Part shown: one piece after another, positions 46,586-54,411 of the stretch | Layout: each line of letters begins with the position of its first letter | How positions within the stretch are numbered: position 1 is the first letter of the stretch | Origin: Betaproteobacteria bacterium | GTDB taxonomy: Bacteria > Pseudomonadota > Gammaproteobacteria > Burkholderiales > Rhodocyclaceae | Direction: 5' to 3' | Assembly (NCBI GenBank): GCA_016720065.1 | Contig: JADJXY010000002.1 | Span: forward strand, 75,001 to 139,000 | Length of the DNA: 64,000 nt | Notes under the pieces: model-generated | Told to the model about the DNA's origin: nothing | Database searches by the model: none | Seen by the model: only the letters and a program-made list of their open reading frames with translations | Program-made: the position numbers and the translations under genes

Positions 46586-47512
46586 TCAGACTTTGGCTTT
46601 CTTGGAACCCTGGCCGCCGAACATGTCGTGCTGCGCGAATTGGCAAATTGCGGACACGATGGGGTGCGTGAGCTTGCGTTCGTTGGTGATGGCGTAGATC
46701 TGCTCGCGCACCACTTCGATGCGCCCAGCGACTTCAACCTCGTACTGGTGAGCGATGTAATCCTCGATGGCGGTGGGAGCGGCGAAGAAGCCCGCGCCCG
46801 CCTGGCCGAAGGCCATCAGCAGCGCGCTGTCGTCAAACTCGCCGACGATGCGCGGCCGCAAACGTTCGGACTCGAACCAGCGCAGCAAGCGCGAATGCAG
46901 GGCGACATCCGCACCGGGCATCAGAAATGGCTTATTGTCCAATCCCCGGGGAAACGCGGCGGCGGCCCGGGTCTGGAGCGCCGGGGCGGCAAAGATGCTG
47001 ACGCCGCTTTCCCCGAGAAAATGGGCGTAGCCGCGCACGTTCACGTTGTCTGGCATGGGTCGGTCGGCGATTACCATGTCCAGCCGGTGCACGGCCATGT
47101 CGCCCAACAAGGCGGTGAGCCTTCCCTCCCGGCAGATGAGTTTGATGGGCTCGCTGCTGCCCAGGGAGGGTTCGACCAAACGATAGGCCACCATCTTGGG
47201 CACCGAGTCCGCGATGCCCACCCGGAAAGGCGTGGCTTGGGGCAAGGCGTCTTCGCGCAGGGATTCGAGAAGTTCATTGCCGAGAGTGAAGATTTGCTCG
47301 GCGTAGCTCAGCATGCGCTGGCCGGTCTCGGTCAGTTCGAGTCCCCGGCCGGCGCGGCGGAAAAGTTGCACCCCCAGCGCGTTTTCAAACTCGCTCAATT
47401 GTCCGCTGATGGACTGGGGCGTGACGTGCAGCATCTCGCTCGCCCGGGCGATGCTGCCCGATTTGGCGACCATCCAGAAATACCGTAGATGCTTGAAGTT
47501 CAATCCGGCCAT
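46586..47512 (-). CDS. nhaR: LysR-family regulator, NhaR type
   Basis: 308 aa. N-terminal HTH NFKHLRYFWMVAKSGSIARASEMLHVTPQSISGQLSEFENALGVQLFRRAGRGLELTETG, with the Ser-Ile-Ser (in place of Ala-Ile-Ser) recognition helix, and a C-terminal effector domain. MLHVTPQSISGQL and the ending KLTHPIVSAICQFAQHDMF are like NhaR, which in E. coli answers to sodium and controls nhaA. No Na+/H+ antiporter gene is adjacent here, so the target is open. Confidence 0.85.
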   Translation of the reverse strand: MAGLNFKHLRYFWMVAKSGSIARASEMLHVTPQSISGQLSEFENALGVQLFRRAGRGLELTETGQRMLSYAEQIFTLGNELLESLREDALPQATPFRVGIADSVPKMVAYRLVEPSLGSSEPIKLICREGRLTALLGDMAVHRLDMVIADRPMPDNVNVRGYAHFLGESGVSIFAAPALQTRAAAAFPRGLDNKPFLMPGADVALHSRLLRWFESERLRPRIVGEFDDSALLMAFGQAGAGFFAAPTAIEDYIAHQYEVEVAGRIEVVREQIYAITNERKLTHPIVSAICQFAQHDMFGGQGSKKAKV

Positions 47513-47599
47513 GGTTATTCCTGTTCTCCCCCGAGTTGCCTCACGGCTGGTGAATGATCAGGGCGTGACGAGGGGATTGAGCAAGGCTTGCGCAGGCTA

Positions 47600-48418
47600 T
47601 CAGGCATCGGGTTCGAACACCCAGACGGCGTAGCCGTCGCGCAGTTCGCGCAGAAGCGTGGCCAGGAGCCAGGCGGGGATGCGCAGGCGTCCGGCCTCGC
47701 GGGCGCGCTTGACGATGGAGGACCAATGGCGAACCCGGAATCCGGCCGCCTCGATGGCGTGGCGCGGGTGGGCCTCGCGGGGGGCGAAGCGGGCGCCCAG
47801 ACGGCCGAGTTCGCGGCGGATGCCGCCGCCGAAGCGCCGGTTGAAGGCGCTCGTCATCAGGTCGCAGACCAGGGTGGCACGGGGCAGCGCCCGGCGCACC
47901 GCGCTGGCAGTGGCGGTGAGGGCTTCGTCCGTGAGGTACATGCTGACTCCCTCCAGAATGACCAGAGCCTCGTCGTCCCCCGCCAAGGGTGCGAGATGGG
48001 CCTCGAGGCCTTCCCGCGCGAAATCGACCCCCACGCGGACCAGGGGGTTGGGCGCCTGGGCCGCCGGCAGCCGCGCCTCCTTCAGCGCCAGCAGGCCGGG
48101 ATCGTCAAATTCCCACCACCGGCCTCCGGGCAAGCGGAAGGCACGGGTGTCGAACCCGGCGCCGACGATGAAGATGCGCTGCCCCGGCCGGGCGGCAATG
48201 GTTTGCCGGGCCAGGTCATCCACCAGGCGGTGGCGGGCGACATTGCTTTCACTCGGTCCGCGGAAGCGCAGCAGGGGCGCGAGTTCGGCCCGCAGGGCGC
48301 CGTCCAGGAACAGCGCCGCCTGGCGATCACCGCACAGCGGGTGGGGGCCTTCCGCATCCGTCGCCCGCAGCAGGCAGCAGTAATAGGCAGTGCGGGCGAC
48401 GGGCGGGAGAGGAGTCAT
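47600..48418 (-). CDS. Class I methyltransferase, leucine carboxyl methyltransferase (LCMT) family
   Basis: 272 aa. LCMT/PPM1 pattern: ARTAYYCCLLRATDAEGPHPLCGDRQAALFLDGAL, the SAM-binding glycine loop FIVGAGFDTRAFRLP, WWEFDDPGLLALK, and VILEGVSMYLTDEAL. Members methylate carboxyl groups of proteins or small polyketides; the substrate here is unknown. The ATG at 48418 (MTPLPPVARTAYYC) is right beside the repeat element at 48419-48541, so the present upstream sequence of the gene comes from that element. Confidence 0.85.
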   Translation of the reverse strand: MTPLPPVARTAYYCCLLRATDAEGPHPLCGDRQAALFLDGALRAELAPLLRFRGPSESNVARHRLVDDLARQTIAARPGQRIFIVGAGFDTRAFRLPGGRWWEFDDPGLLALKEARLPAAQAPNPLVRVGVDFAREGLEAHLAPLAGDDEALVILEGVSMYLTDEALTATASAVRRALPRATLVCDLMTSAFNRRFGGGIRRELGRLGARFAPREAHPRHAIEAAGFRVRHWSSIVKRAREAGRLRIPAWLLATLLRELRDGYAVWVFEPDA

Positions 48419-48541
48419 CCCCGAAGCCTCGGTTGGGGCTCGTAGCGCCGCCGTTCGGGGGATGATCGCTTCGCAGTGCCGCAGAGGCCCAGAGCACAAG
48501 GCATTCCGGGCATCGACAAGCGGTCGACCGAGGTTTCCAGG
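48419..48541. mobile_element. Internally deleted copy of the MITE-like element
   Basis: The left end CCCGAAGCCTCGGTTGGGGC and the right end GTCGACCGAGGTTTCCAGG are inverted copies like those of the element at 62365-62598. The inner part cacaaggcattccggg, then atcgacaagcgg, matches that element read on the other strand, and ggctcgtagcg matches the part next to its inner hairpin. About 110 bases are missing relative to the long copy. It fills the whole gap between the methyltransferase start and the PEBP stop. Confidence 0.75.
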
Positions 48542-48542
48542 A

Positions 48543-49121
48543 TCATTGGCTACGGCCGTAGCGTCCCGTCAGGGTCGCCTTGCCCAGGGCGTTGGCGTTG
48601 ATCATGAAACCGGCGATGCCGGCCGTGGTGCCCGGGGGAAGATCCAGCTTGTCCACCTTGAGGGCATAGACCGTGAAGTGGTAGCGGTGGGGCTTGTCTC
48701 CCACCGGCGGGCAGGGACCGCCCCAGCCGGGGGCGCCGAAGTCGGTCGTCACCTGCACGGCGCCGGCGGGCAGGCCGGAACCGTCACCCTTGCCGGCGCC
48801 GGCCGGCAGCCCGGTGGTGTCGGGCGGCAGATTGGCCACCAACCAGTGCCAGAAACCGCCGCCGCCGGTGGGGGCGTCCGGGTCATGGACCAGGATGGCG
48901 AAACTGCGGGTGCCCTTGGGCGGGTTTTTCCAGCTCAAGGCCGGGGAGAGGTTGCCGCCAGCGCAGCCGAAGCCCTGGAAAACCTGCGCTGACTTGATCG
49001 TTCCCCCCGGGGAAAAGTCAGGGCTGCTCAGGGAAAAGCCGCCGGCCTGGGCGGTGCCGCAGCTTGCGGCGAGGGCGAAGGCGGCGAGCGAAAGGTGGAA
49101 GGCAGGGCTGGGGCGCGGCAT
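48543..49121 (-). CDS. YbhB/YbcL family PEBP (Raf kinase inhibitor-like) protein, exported
   Basis: 192 aa with an N-terminal signal peptide (MPRPSPAFHLSLAAFALAASCGTAQA). The phosphatidylethanolamine-binding fold is shown by SWKNPPKGTRSFAILVHDPDAPTGGGGFWHWLVANLPPDTTGLPAGAG and GGPCPPVGDKPHRYHFTVYALKVDKLDLP, which include the His and Asp of the ligand pocket. Periplasmic; biological role in bacteria is unclear. The stop is 2 bases from the end of the repeat element. Confidence 0.93.
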   Translation of the reverse strand: MPRPSPAFHLSLAAFALAASCGTAQAGGFSLSSPDFSPGGTIKSAQVFQGFGCAGGNLSPALSWKNPPKGTRSFAILVHDPDAPTGGGGFWHWLVANLPPDTTGLPAGAGKGDGSGLPAGAVQVTTDFGAPGWGGPCPPVGDKPHRYHFTVYALKVDKLDLPPGTTAGIAGFMINANALGKATLTGRYGRSQ

Positions 49122-49250
49122 GGCGAGTCTCCGGGAGTGGGGTGCAAGGATTCTAAACGGGTTCGGCCGGAGCGGAAGCGCCGACGGTTGTGGCTATGTG
49201 TTGAAAAACCAGCAATTGCGTAGGGTGTGGCAGGGGAGGACAATGGACCC

Positions 49251-50363
49251 ATGTCCAGCTTTGACGCCATCGATATCCATCGTCCGGACCTGGCCCGCAG
49301 CTATCTCCAACTGCTGGCCAGCCAGCCGGGGCGGCCCCTGGCCCTGTTCGGCCCCCGCCGGGTGGGCAAGACCTGGTTCCTCGACCACGATCTGGCCCCA
49401 GCCGCCCGGGGGGCCGGCCTCCTGCCGGTCTATGCCGATCTGTGGCTCAACAAGGCCGCTCCCCTTGAGGCGATCAATCATGCCCTGGAGGAAGCCCTCG
49501 ACGATCTGCACGTGCCGCTCGGCACCATCGGGCGCCTGGCCCGCACCCCGGTCAAGAAGATCGGCGCCCTGGGGGCCAGCATCGATCTGGGCGACGAGCC
49601 CCACCGCCGCACCCTGCCCGACGATGCTGCCCTGCGCTTCGATGCCCTGGTGGTCCGCCTGGCCCTCGAACATGGCGCCCGGGTGCTCCTTCTCCTGGAT
49701 GAGGCCCAGACCCTGGGGGACACGGCCAGGGCCGGCGACCTGCTCGCCACCCTGCGCGCCGTGCTCCACAAGCGCCAGGACCAGGTGGAGGCGGTGCTTA
49801 CCGGATCGTCCCAGGAAGCGCTCGCCCGCATCCTTTCCGCCGCCGGGACACCCATGTACCAGTTTGCGCAACTGCTCACCTTTCCGCCCTTGGGAGACGA
49901 ATTTCTGGTGCGCCTGACGGACCGCTTCGCCGAAGTGCATCACGGCCGGGCGCCGCGTCTCGACGATCTGCGCCAACTCTTCGCCCGCGTCGGCTACAAA
50001 CCCGCTTTGCTGCGGGACATCGTCAAGGCCATGTCGGCCGAGGGCGAAATCGACCCGGAGGCCGGTCTGGCCCACTTCATGGCCGACGCCCGCCAAGTGG
50101 CCGGCTGGCAGGCTCTGCTCAACACCCTGGACGCCTTCGAGCGTGGTGTTCTGGTCGCCATGGCTCAAGGGCTGCCCCCCTTGGGAAAAGAGACCCGGGC
50201 GCGACTGGCAGCCATTCCCGGGGCCACGCCCACCGTAGCCAAGGTGCGAACCGCCCTGGAGAAACTGAAACGCTCCGGCCTGCTTACCCGAACCGGCAGC
50301 GGCCTGGGCCTGGAGGACGAACTGTTGGCCGAATACCTCGCCGCGAGGGGCGGCGGTCGCTGA
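49251..50363 (+). CDS. P-loop AAA-type ATPase
   Basis: 370 aa. Walker A FGPRRVGKTW is near residues 36-45, Walker B RVLLLLDEAQTLGD near 145-158, followed by LTGSSQEALARIL (sensor-like). The C-terminal part (about 275-370) is a winged-helix-type region: GNLL-like LAAIPGATPTVAKVRTALEKLKRSGLLTRTGSGLGLED. This resembles archaeal-type and MJ-type ATPases that carry a C-terminal DNA-binding region. No signal peptide. ATG at 49251 has ggggagga about 11 bases upstream. It is followed, after 5 bases, by an uncharacterised 127-aa gene, and I suspect they work as a pair. Confidence 0.82.
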   Translation: MSSFDAIDIHRPDLARSYLQLLASQPGRPLALFGPRRVGKTWFLDHDLAPAARGAGLLPVYADLWLNKAAPLEAINHALEEALDDLHVPLGTIGRLARTPVKKIGALGASIDLGDEPHRRTLPDDAALRFDALVVRLALEHGARVLLLLDEAQTLGDTARAGDLLATLRAVLHKRQDQVEAVLTGSSQEALARILSAAGTPMYQFAQLLTFPPLGDEFLVRLTDRFAEVHHGRAPRLDDLRQLFARVGYKPALLRDIVKAMSAEGEIDPEAGLAHFMADARQVAGWQALLNTLDAFERGVLVAMAQGLPPLGKETRARLAAIPGATPTVAKVRTALEKLKRSGLLTRTGSGLGLEDELLAEYLAARGGGR

Positions 50364-50368
50364 TTCCC

Positions 50369-50752
50369 ATGGATGGATCCCTGCCGGCGCAGACGCACGA
50401 GGAGGCCTGGGAAGCGCTTTCCGACCTGTTTGTCGATAACGAAGTCGACATCGCCGGGATTGCGGCCCGCCTTGCCGGGATTCCGCCGGACCTGCTTGAG
50501 GAAATCCTGTTTGACGAAGTCGCCCCTTATTGCGCGCCCAACCTCCTCGCGCCGGTACCCCCGGTATGGTCGGGTTTTGCCCGGGAACCGCTGCTTGCCG
50601 GGATCAAGGCCCAGTTGCAACAGCGCCGCCACTCGCGTCTCCGCGCACTCGCCGCCTGCCTGAGCGGGCGGTTCTGGCGCTGGCGGTACGCCCGCGAGTG
50701 GCGCGAATTGCGCCAATGCCTGGCCCGTGGAGCCGACGCGAACTTCGGTTAG
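50369..50752 (+). CDS. Uncharacterised 127-aa protein (possibly DUF7079-like)
   Basis: Conserved-looking core: EEAWEALSDLFVDNEVDIAGIAARLAGIPPDLLEEILFDEVAPYCAPNLLAPVPPVWSGFAREPLLAGIKAQL. The rest is a basic, Arg/Trp-rich helix. No membrane segment. The LSDLFVDNEVD and EVAPYC patterns recall a small DUF family I know as DUF7079, but I am not sure. It starts 5 bases after the ATPase stop, so it is coupled to it. Confidence 0.65.
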   Translation: MDGSLPAQTHEEAWEALSDLFVDNEVDIAGIAARLAGIPPDLLEEILFDEVAPYCAPNLLAPVPPVWSGFAREPLLAGIKAQLQQRRHSRLRALAACLSGRFWRWRYAREWRELRQCLARGADANFG

Positions 50753-50967
50753 GGTCCGACCCAGGCCGGCGCCAGCCCGAGGCCGCGTCGGCTTGCGCGG
50801 TGAGCGCTGGCCTGGCGCAGGTCGCCCGATTCGCGTGAGGCGCGCCGTCGCGTTGGGCTCCAGACTCTGTCGGCATGGCTTTTGAGGACGGCGTAGTGAG
50901 CCTCTCCGCCAAGTGCGGCAGAGTATTCATGCTTGCCGTCATGCACGCCGCGCGTTAATATGCGCCA

Positions 50968-51249
50968 ATGGCGATCAAGAGCTTCAAATGCAAGGACACT
51001 GAGGCGCTTTTTCGCGGCGAACGTGTTCCTCGTTGGGTGAATGTTGAGCGGCCTGCACTTCGCAAGCTGGAGCAACTGGACTTGTCCGCTGTCCTTGAGG
51101 ATCTGCGAGTTCCCCCTGGCAATCCGCTGGAAGCCTTGAAGGGAAGCCGTAAGGGCCAGCACAGCATCCGGATCAACGACCAATGGCGCGTTTGCTTTGC
51201 TTGGACGCCGGAAGGACCAAAGAACGTCGAGATCGTCGACTATCACTGA
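50968..51249 (+). CDS. higB: HigB-type toxin (RelE/ParE superfamily)
   Basis: 93 aa. MAIKSFKCKDTEALFRGERVPRWVNVERPALRKLEQLD, then LRVPPGNPLEALKGSRKGQHSIRINDQWRVCFAWTPEGPKNVEIVDYH, the HigB pattern, with the catalytic-type residues in the final RINDQWRVCF and DYH. It would cleave mRNA at the ribosome. Toxin first, antitoxin second is the usual hig order. A ttaatat sequence just before the start (50956-50962), flanked by gcgc on both sides, may be the promoter -10 and operator. Confidence 0.92.
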   Translation: MAIKSFKCKDTEALFRGERVPRWVNVERPALRKLEQLDLSAVLEDLRVPPGNPLEALKGSRKGQHSIRINDQWRVCFAWTPEGPKNVEIVDYH

Positions 51250-51261
51250 AGGAATTCGATC

Positions 51262-51561
51262 ATGCGTACCCTTCCTCCTGTTTCCCCCGGCGAGATGCTG
51301 GAAGAGGAATTTCTCAAGCCCCTCGGCCTGACGAAATATCGCTTGGCCAAGGACATCGGTGTGCCCCCTCAACGCATTGGCGACATCGTTGCCGGCAAGC
51401 GGGCCATTACCGCCGATACTGACCTTCGGCTGTGTCGGTATTTCGGACTTAGCGATGGTTGGTGGCTGCGAGGGCAGGCCAACTACGACACCGCGATCGC
51501 CCGTGAAGTCATGGGCGAGACGCTCTCGCGCATTTCCCGCTGTCCCCTGCTGGCTGCCTGA
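51262..51561 (+). CDS. higA: HigA-type antitoxin, XRE HTH
   Basis: 99 aa. PVSPGEMLEEEFLKPLGLTKYRLAKDIGVPPQRIGDIVAGKRAITADTDLRLCRYFGLSDGWWLRGQANYDTAIARE is the typical HigA/VapI HTH. It binds HigB and represses the operon. 12 bases after higB with an aaggaattc spacer. Confidence 0.93.
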   Translation: MRTLPPVSPGEMLEEEFLKPLGLTKYRLAKDIGVPPQRIGDIVAGKRAITADTDLRLCRYFGLSDGWWLRGQANYDTAIAREVMGETLSRISRCPLLAA

Positions 51562-51774
51562 TCCCACGGTGCAAGGTCAGGTCATTCAGCCAAGAGGCCG
51601 CCTGCACTTTCCCCAAGGGGCAAGCCCCTGTCCGCCCGCGCGTGAATTGCACCTGTCGTCGCTCCGGCACCTTGTGGGCGGGGGCCTTTGCGTCGGCCTG
51701 CCGGTCGGCGGAGGGATCGTTCCAACCCGGCCCGCCGGAGGACCAGCGAAGCGCCGGCCGCGGGCCGGTCCGCC

Positions 51775-52242
51775 CTATTCGCGCCAAGCGCTGAAGACGA
51801 AGTCCTTGTCCTTCTGTGCCCGGTGACAGGCGTGACAGTCCGCCTGGGCCTTGGCGTCGAGGCTTCCCTTGCCGGTCTTGGGGTCGAAGACCTGGTAACC
51901 CCAGCCATGGGTGGCGCGGAACTTCCGGCTGTCCTTGGCCATCACCAGCACGGCCTTGCGGGCACCTTCGCTCACCGCGTTATCCTTATCCACCGCTTCG
52001 AAGAGGTCGAAGACGATCACCGCGCCGTCGGCGAAGCGGCCGGCCTTGTAGCCCGCCAGGGCCTTGGGGTTGGCGTAGAGGTGATGCAGGCCGCCCACCG
52101 CGTCGTAGAGGGGGTGGCCCTTGTTGAGGAGCATGGATTTGACGTGGTCCCAGTGGCGGAATCCGGTCGGATAGCCCACATCGGCGAGGGCGGGAAGGCT
52201 GGCGGCGGCGAGGAGCGAGGCGAAGACGAGGCTGCGGGTCAT
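51775..52242 (-). CDS. Cytochrome P460 family protein, exported
   Basis: 155 aa. Signal peptide MTRSLVFASLLAAASLPALA. Mature part: RHWDHVKSMLLNKGHPLYDAVGGLHHLYANPKALAGYKAG, FADGAVIVFDLFEA, HGWGYQVFDP, and the single heme motif CHACH (Cys136, Cys139, His140) near the C-terminus, as in P460 and cytochrome c'-beta. The family includes hydroxylamine/NO-oxidising and NO-binding members. It is divergent from a MarR gene over an operator-rich gap. Start at 52242 has a strong aaggag site. Confidence 0.9.
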   Translation of the reverse strand: MTRSLVFASLLAAASLPALADVGYPTGFRHWDHVKSMLLNKGHPLYDAVGGLHHLYANPKALAGYKAGRFADGAVIVFDLFEAVDKDNAVSEGARKAVLVMAKDSRKFRATHGWGYQVFDPKTGKGSLDAKAQADCHACHRAQKDKDFVFSAWRE

Positions 52243-52273
52243 GATGATCTCCTTGGGGTTGGCTGGGAATTCG

Positions 52274-52343
52274 GTATCGAATCGATACAAAAAAAGTATC
52301 GGCTTTCACTCCACGCTCTGTCAACATAGTTTTTAATCGATAC
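52274..52343. promoter_or_regulatory. Operator region between cytochrome P460 and marR
   Basis: A perfect dyad GTATCGA-a-TCGATAC (52274-52288) is followed by a half site GTATCGG (52296-52302) and, about 40 bases on, TCGATAC (52337-52343), 10 bases before the marR start. The repeat of GTATCG/CGATAC on both sides fits a MarR dimer binding to both divergent promoters. An AT-rich stretch (aaaaaaa, tttttaa) surrounds them. Confidence 0.8.
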
Positions 52344-52352
52344 TATTGCGCC

Positions 52353-52922
52353 ATGGCCGAGTCCCCCCTGCATTCCCTTCTACTCTGTCTTTCCCGCGCC
52401 CTGCAGCACGAGCAGCGGCAGGCCGCCCTGGGCGGCGGCCTGCTGCCGGTGCAATGGGCAATCCTGGCCTATCTTCGGGACGCCAACCGTTACAGCAACA
52501 CCCCCCAGGCCCTGGCGGAGTACCTCTCCCTGACCAAGGGCACGGTGTCCCAAAGCCTCAAACTCATGGAATCCCACGGCTGGATCACCCGCAGCGGCGA
52601 CGCCTCCGACCGGCGCATCGTCCGCCTCGCCTTGAGCGAAGCCGGGCGGGCCCACCTCGCCCCTGCGGCAGAAGAGGCCTGGCTGGCGGCCATCGCGGCG
52701 CTTCCGGCCCCCGATCAGGTCACGGCGGAGCATGCCCTGCGCCGGCTGCTGGCCGGCTGGCAGCACATCCGGCAGGGGAGAACCTTCGGCGTCTGTCGCA
52801 GTTGCCGGCACTTCCACCCCGGTTCGCCGGAACACCGCTGCGGCCTCACCGGCGAGGCCCTGAGCGACGAGGACAGCACGCGCCTGTGCCGGGAGCACGA
52901 ACTGGCCTTGCCCGCACCATGA
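52353..52922 (+). CDS. MarR-family regulator with C-terminal Cys-rich extension
   Basis: 189 aa, longer than usual MarR proteins (about 140-150). Residues 25-110 are the winged HTH (LPVQWAILAYLRDANRYSNTPQALAEYLSLTKGTVSQSLKLMESHGWITRSGDASDRRIVRLALSEAG). The tail has Cys148, Cys151, Cys163 and Cys179 with His153, His161 and His182 near by (CRSCRHF, HRCGL, LCREHE), which suggests bound zinc or an iron-sulfur cluster. It faces the cytochrome P460 gene over shared operators and probably represses both. Confidence 0.87.
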   Translation: MAESPLHSLLLCLSRALQHEQRQAALGGGLLPVQWAILAYLRDANRYSNTPQALAEYLSLTKGTVSQSLKLMESHGWITRSGDASDRRIVRLALSEAGRAHLAPAAEEAWLAAIAALPAPDQVTAEHALRRLLAGWQHIRQGRTFGVCRSCRHFHPGSPEHRCGLTGEALSDEDSTRLCREHELALPAP

Positions 52923-52988
52923 GCGCATCCACCGCGTCGTGAGTCGCTTTCCGGTCCACCCTTCCTCGCGCCCCGCGCACCCCTGAGC

Positions 52989-53897
52989 ATGGCTGCCTTC
53001 CGCCTTCCCCCGCTGCACGCCCTGGCCGCCTTCGAGGCCGCCGCCCGCCATCTGTCTTTCCAGAAAGCCGCCGACGAACTCTGCGTCACCCAGTCGGCCA
53101 TCAGCCACCGCCTGCGGCAACTGGAGGACGACCTGGGGGTGAAGCTCTTCCTGCGCATCAGCCGCAATGTGGCCCTGACGCCCCAGGGCGAGGCCTACCT
53201 CATTGCGGTCAGGAAAGCCCTGGTCGATATCGAAGTGGCGACCCGGGGCATCGCCCGGGCGGCGCGGCACACCCTGCGGGTCAGCGTCGCCCCCGGCATC
53301 GGCGCCAAGTGGCTGGTCACCCGGCTGGCCGATTTCCAGCGCGCCCACCCGGAGACCGACCTCATCCTTTCCGCCTCGATGCACCTGGCCGACATCAAGT
53401 CCGGCGAGATGGATGTCGGCGTGCGTTACGGCAACGGCCACTGGCCGGGTCTCCTGGCCCTCAAGCTGAGCGACGAGGTGCTCATGGCCGTGTGCGCCCC
53501 CGCCTATCCGGCCGGAATCGGCGGACTCAGTCAGCCCGCGGACCTAGCCCGGGCTCAGTTGCTCCGTCTGCGCCACGGCAGCCTGCCGTGGAAAACCTGG
53601 TTCGAGGCCGCCGGCCTGGACTGGCCAGAACCCACCGGCGGCATGCAGTTCGACGACCCGGTCATGCTGCTGGAAGCCGCGGCAGCCGGCAACGGCGTGG
53701 CCCTCAGCGCCGGCAAGCTGGTGGAGCCCTACATCGCCGCCGGCACCCTCATGCAGCCCTTTGCCATCACCCCCCGGGACCGCGGCTACCACGTCGTGCT
53801 GGCGCCGGAATCCCGGGAAAAGCCCTGGGTGATGGCCTTCGTGGATTGGCTGGTGCAGACGGCCCGGCAAGACGCTCAGGGCGCCAGGGCGACCTGA
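52989..53897 (+). CDS. LysR-family regulator, GcvA-like
   Basis: 302 aa. HTH: LPPLHALAAFEAAARHLSFQKAADELCVTQSAISHRLRQLEDDLGVKLFLRISRNVALTPQGEAYL, the GcvA/AmpR-type opening. The effector domain is full length (RYGNGHWPGLLALKLSDEVLMAVCAPAY; DDPVMLLEAAAAGNGVALS). The target cannot be told: the neighbour upstream is MarR and downstream is a convergent hypothetical. Its last 22 bases overlap that gene. Confidence 0.85.
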   Translation: MAAFRLPPLHALAAFEAAARHLSFQKAADELCVTQSAISHRLRQLEDDLGVKLFLRISRNVALTPQGEAYLIAVRKALVDIEVATRGIARAARHTLRVSVAPGIGAKWLVTRLADFQRAHPETDLILSASMHLADIKSGEMDVGVRYGNGHWPGLLALKLSDEVLMAVCAPAYPAGIGGLSQPADLARAQLLRLRHGSLPWKTWFEAAGLDWPEPTGGMQFDDPVMLLEAAAAGNGVALSAGKLVEPYIAAGTLMQPFAITPRDRGYHVVLAPESREKPWVMAFVDWLVQTARQDAQGARAT

Positions 53898-54238
53898 CGG
53901 GGAGCCTCGCCCAGGCTCAGGCGGTGCTCTCCCCGGCGGGTGGCGACGATCAACAGCCTCTCGGCCCGCCGGCACTCCAGCCCGGTGATCTCCCCGCCGC
54001 GATGCACTGGCTGCGCTGCGACGCGTCCCTGGGCGCTCTCCCGATACACCGCCAGGCGGTTCCGGTCGGTGAAGAAAGTGGGCGCCTGGGCACCGCAGGT
54101 GGCCAGCAGGGAGCGCTCCGGGTCGTAGCCCACCACGCGGCGCTGGTCGGTGGCCCGGGCCACCGCCACCAGAAGGACGATGCCCAGGACGGTCAACAGG
54201 GTCAGGCCGATGCGGCGGGAAGCGGTTTCGGGGTTCAT
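53876..54238 (-). CDS. Hypothetical protein with N-terminal membrane anchor
   Basis: 120 aa. MNPETASRRIGLTLLTVLGIVLLVAVARATDQRR gives one membrane segment (about 10-27); the rest, about 90 residues, is basic and has one Cys pair (LLATCGAQ, LECRRAERLL). I recognise no family. It has a strong gaggagag ribosome site at the start 54238. It converges with the LysR gene and overlaps its 3' end by 22 bases. Confidence 0.65.
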   Translation of the reverse strand: MNPETASRRIGLTLLTVLGIVLLVAVARATDQRRVVGYDPERSLLATCGAQAPTFFTDRNRLAVYRESAQGRVAAQPVHRGGEITGLECRRAERLLIVATRRGEHRLSLGEAPRQVALAP

Positions 54239-54411
54239 GGCACTCTCCTCACGGGATGACGAGGCCATTGTGCCGAGGCAGGAACGCCCGTGGGACGAGG
54301 GATTTTCATCGTCCGCAAGAAAGAAATTCATGGAAGACGGGCCGCAGCGAAATCACGCGCAAGCCGGCGAATCCTGCGGCGCCTCCGGGCTCCCGAGTCC
54401 CGCGGGGCGCG

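Noticed and set aside
50753..50967. Possible coding or RNA gene between the 127-aa gene and higB
   Set aside because: Short GC-rich inverted segments only; no start with ribosome site, no tRNA or known RNA pattern. A higB promoter is all I can suggest.
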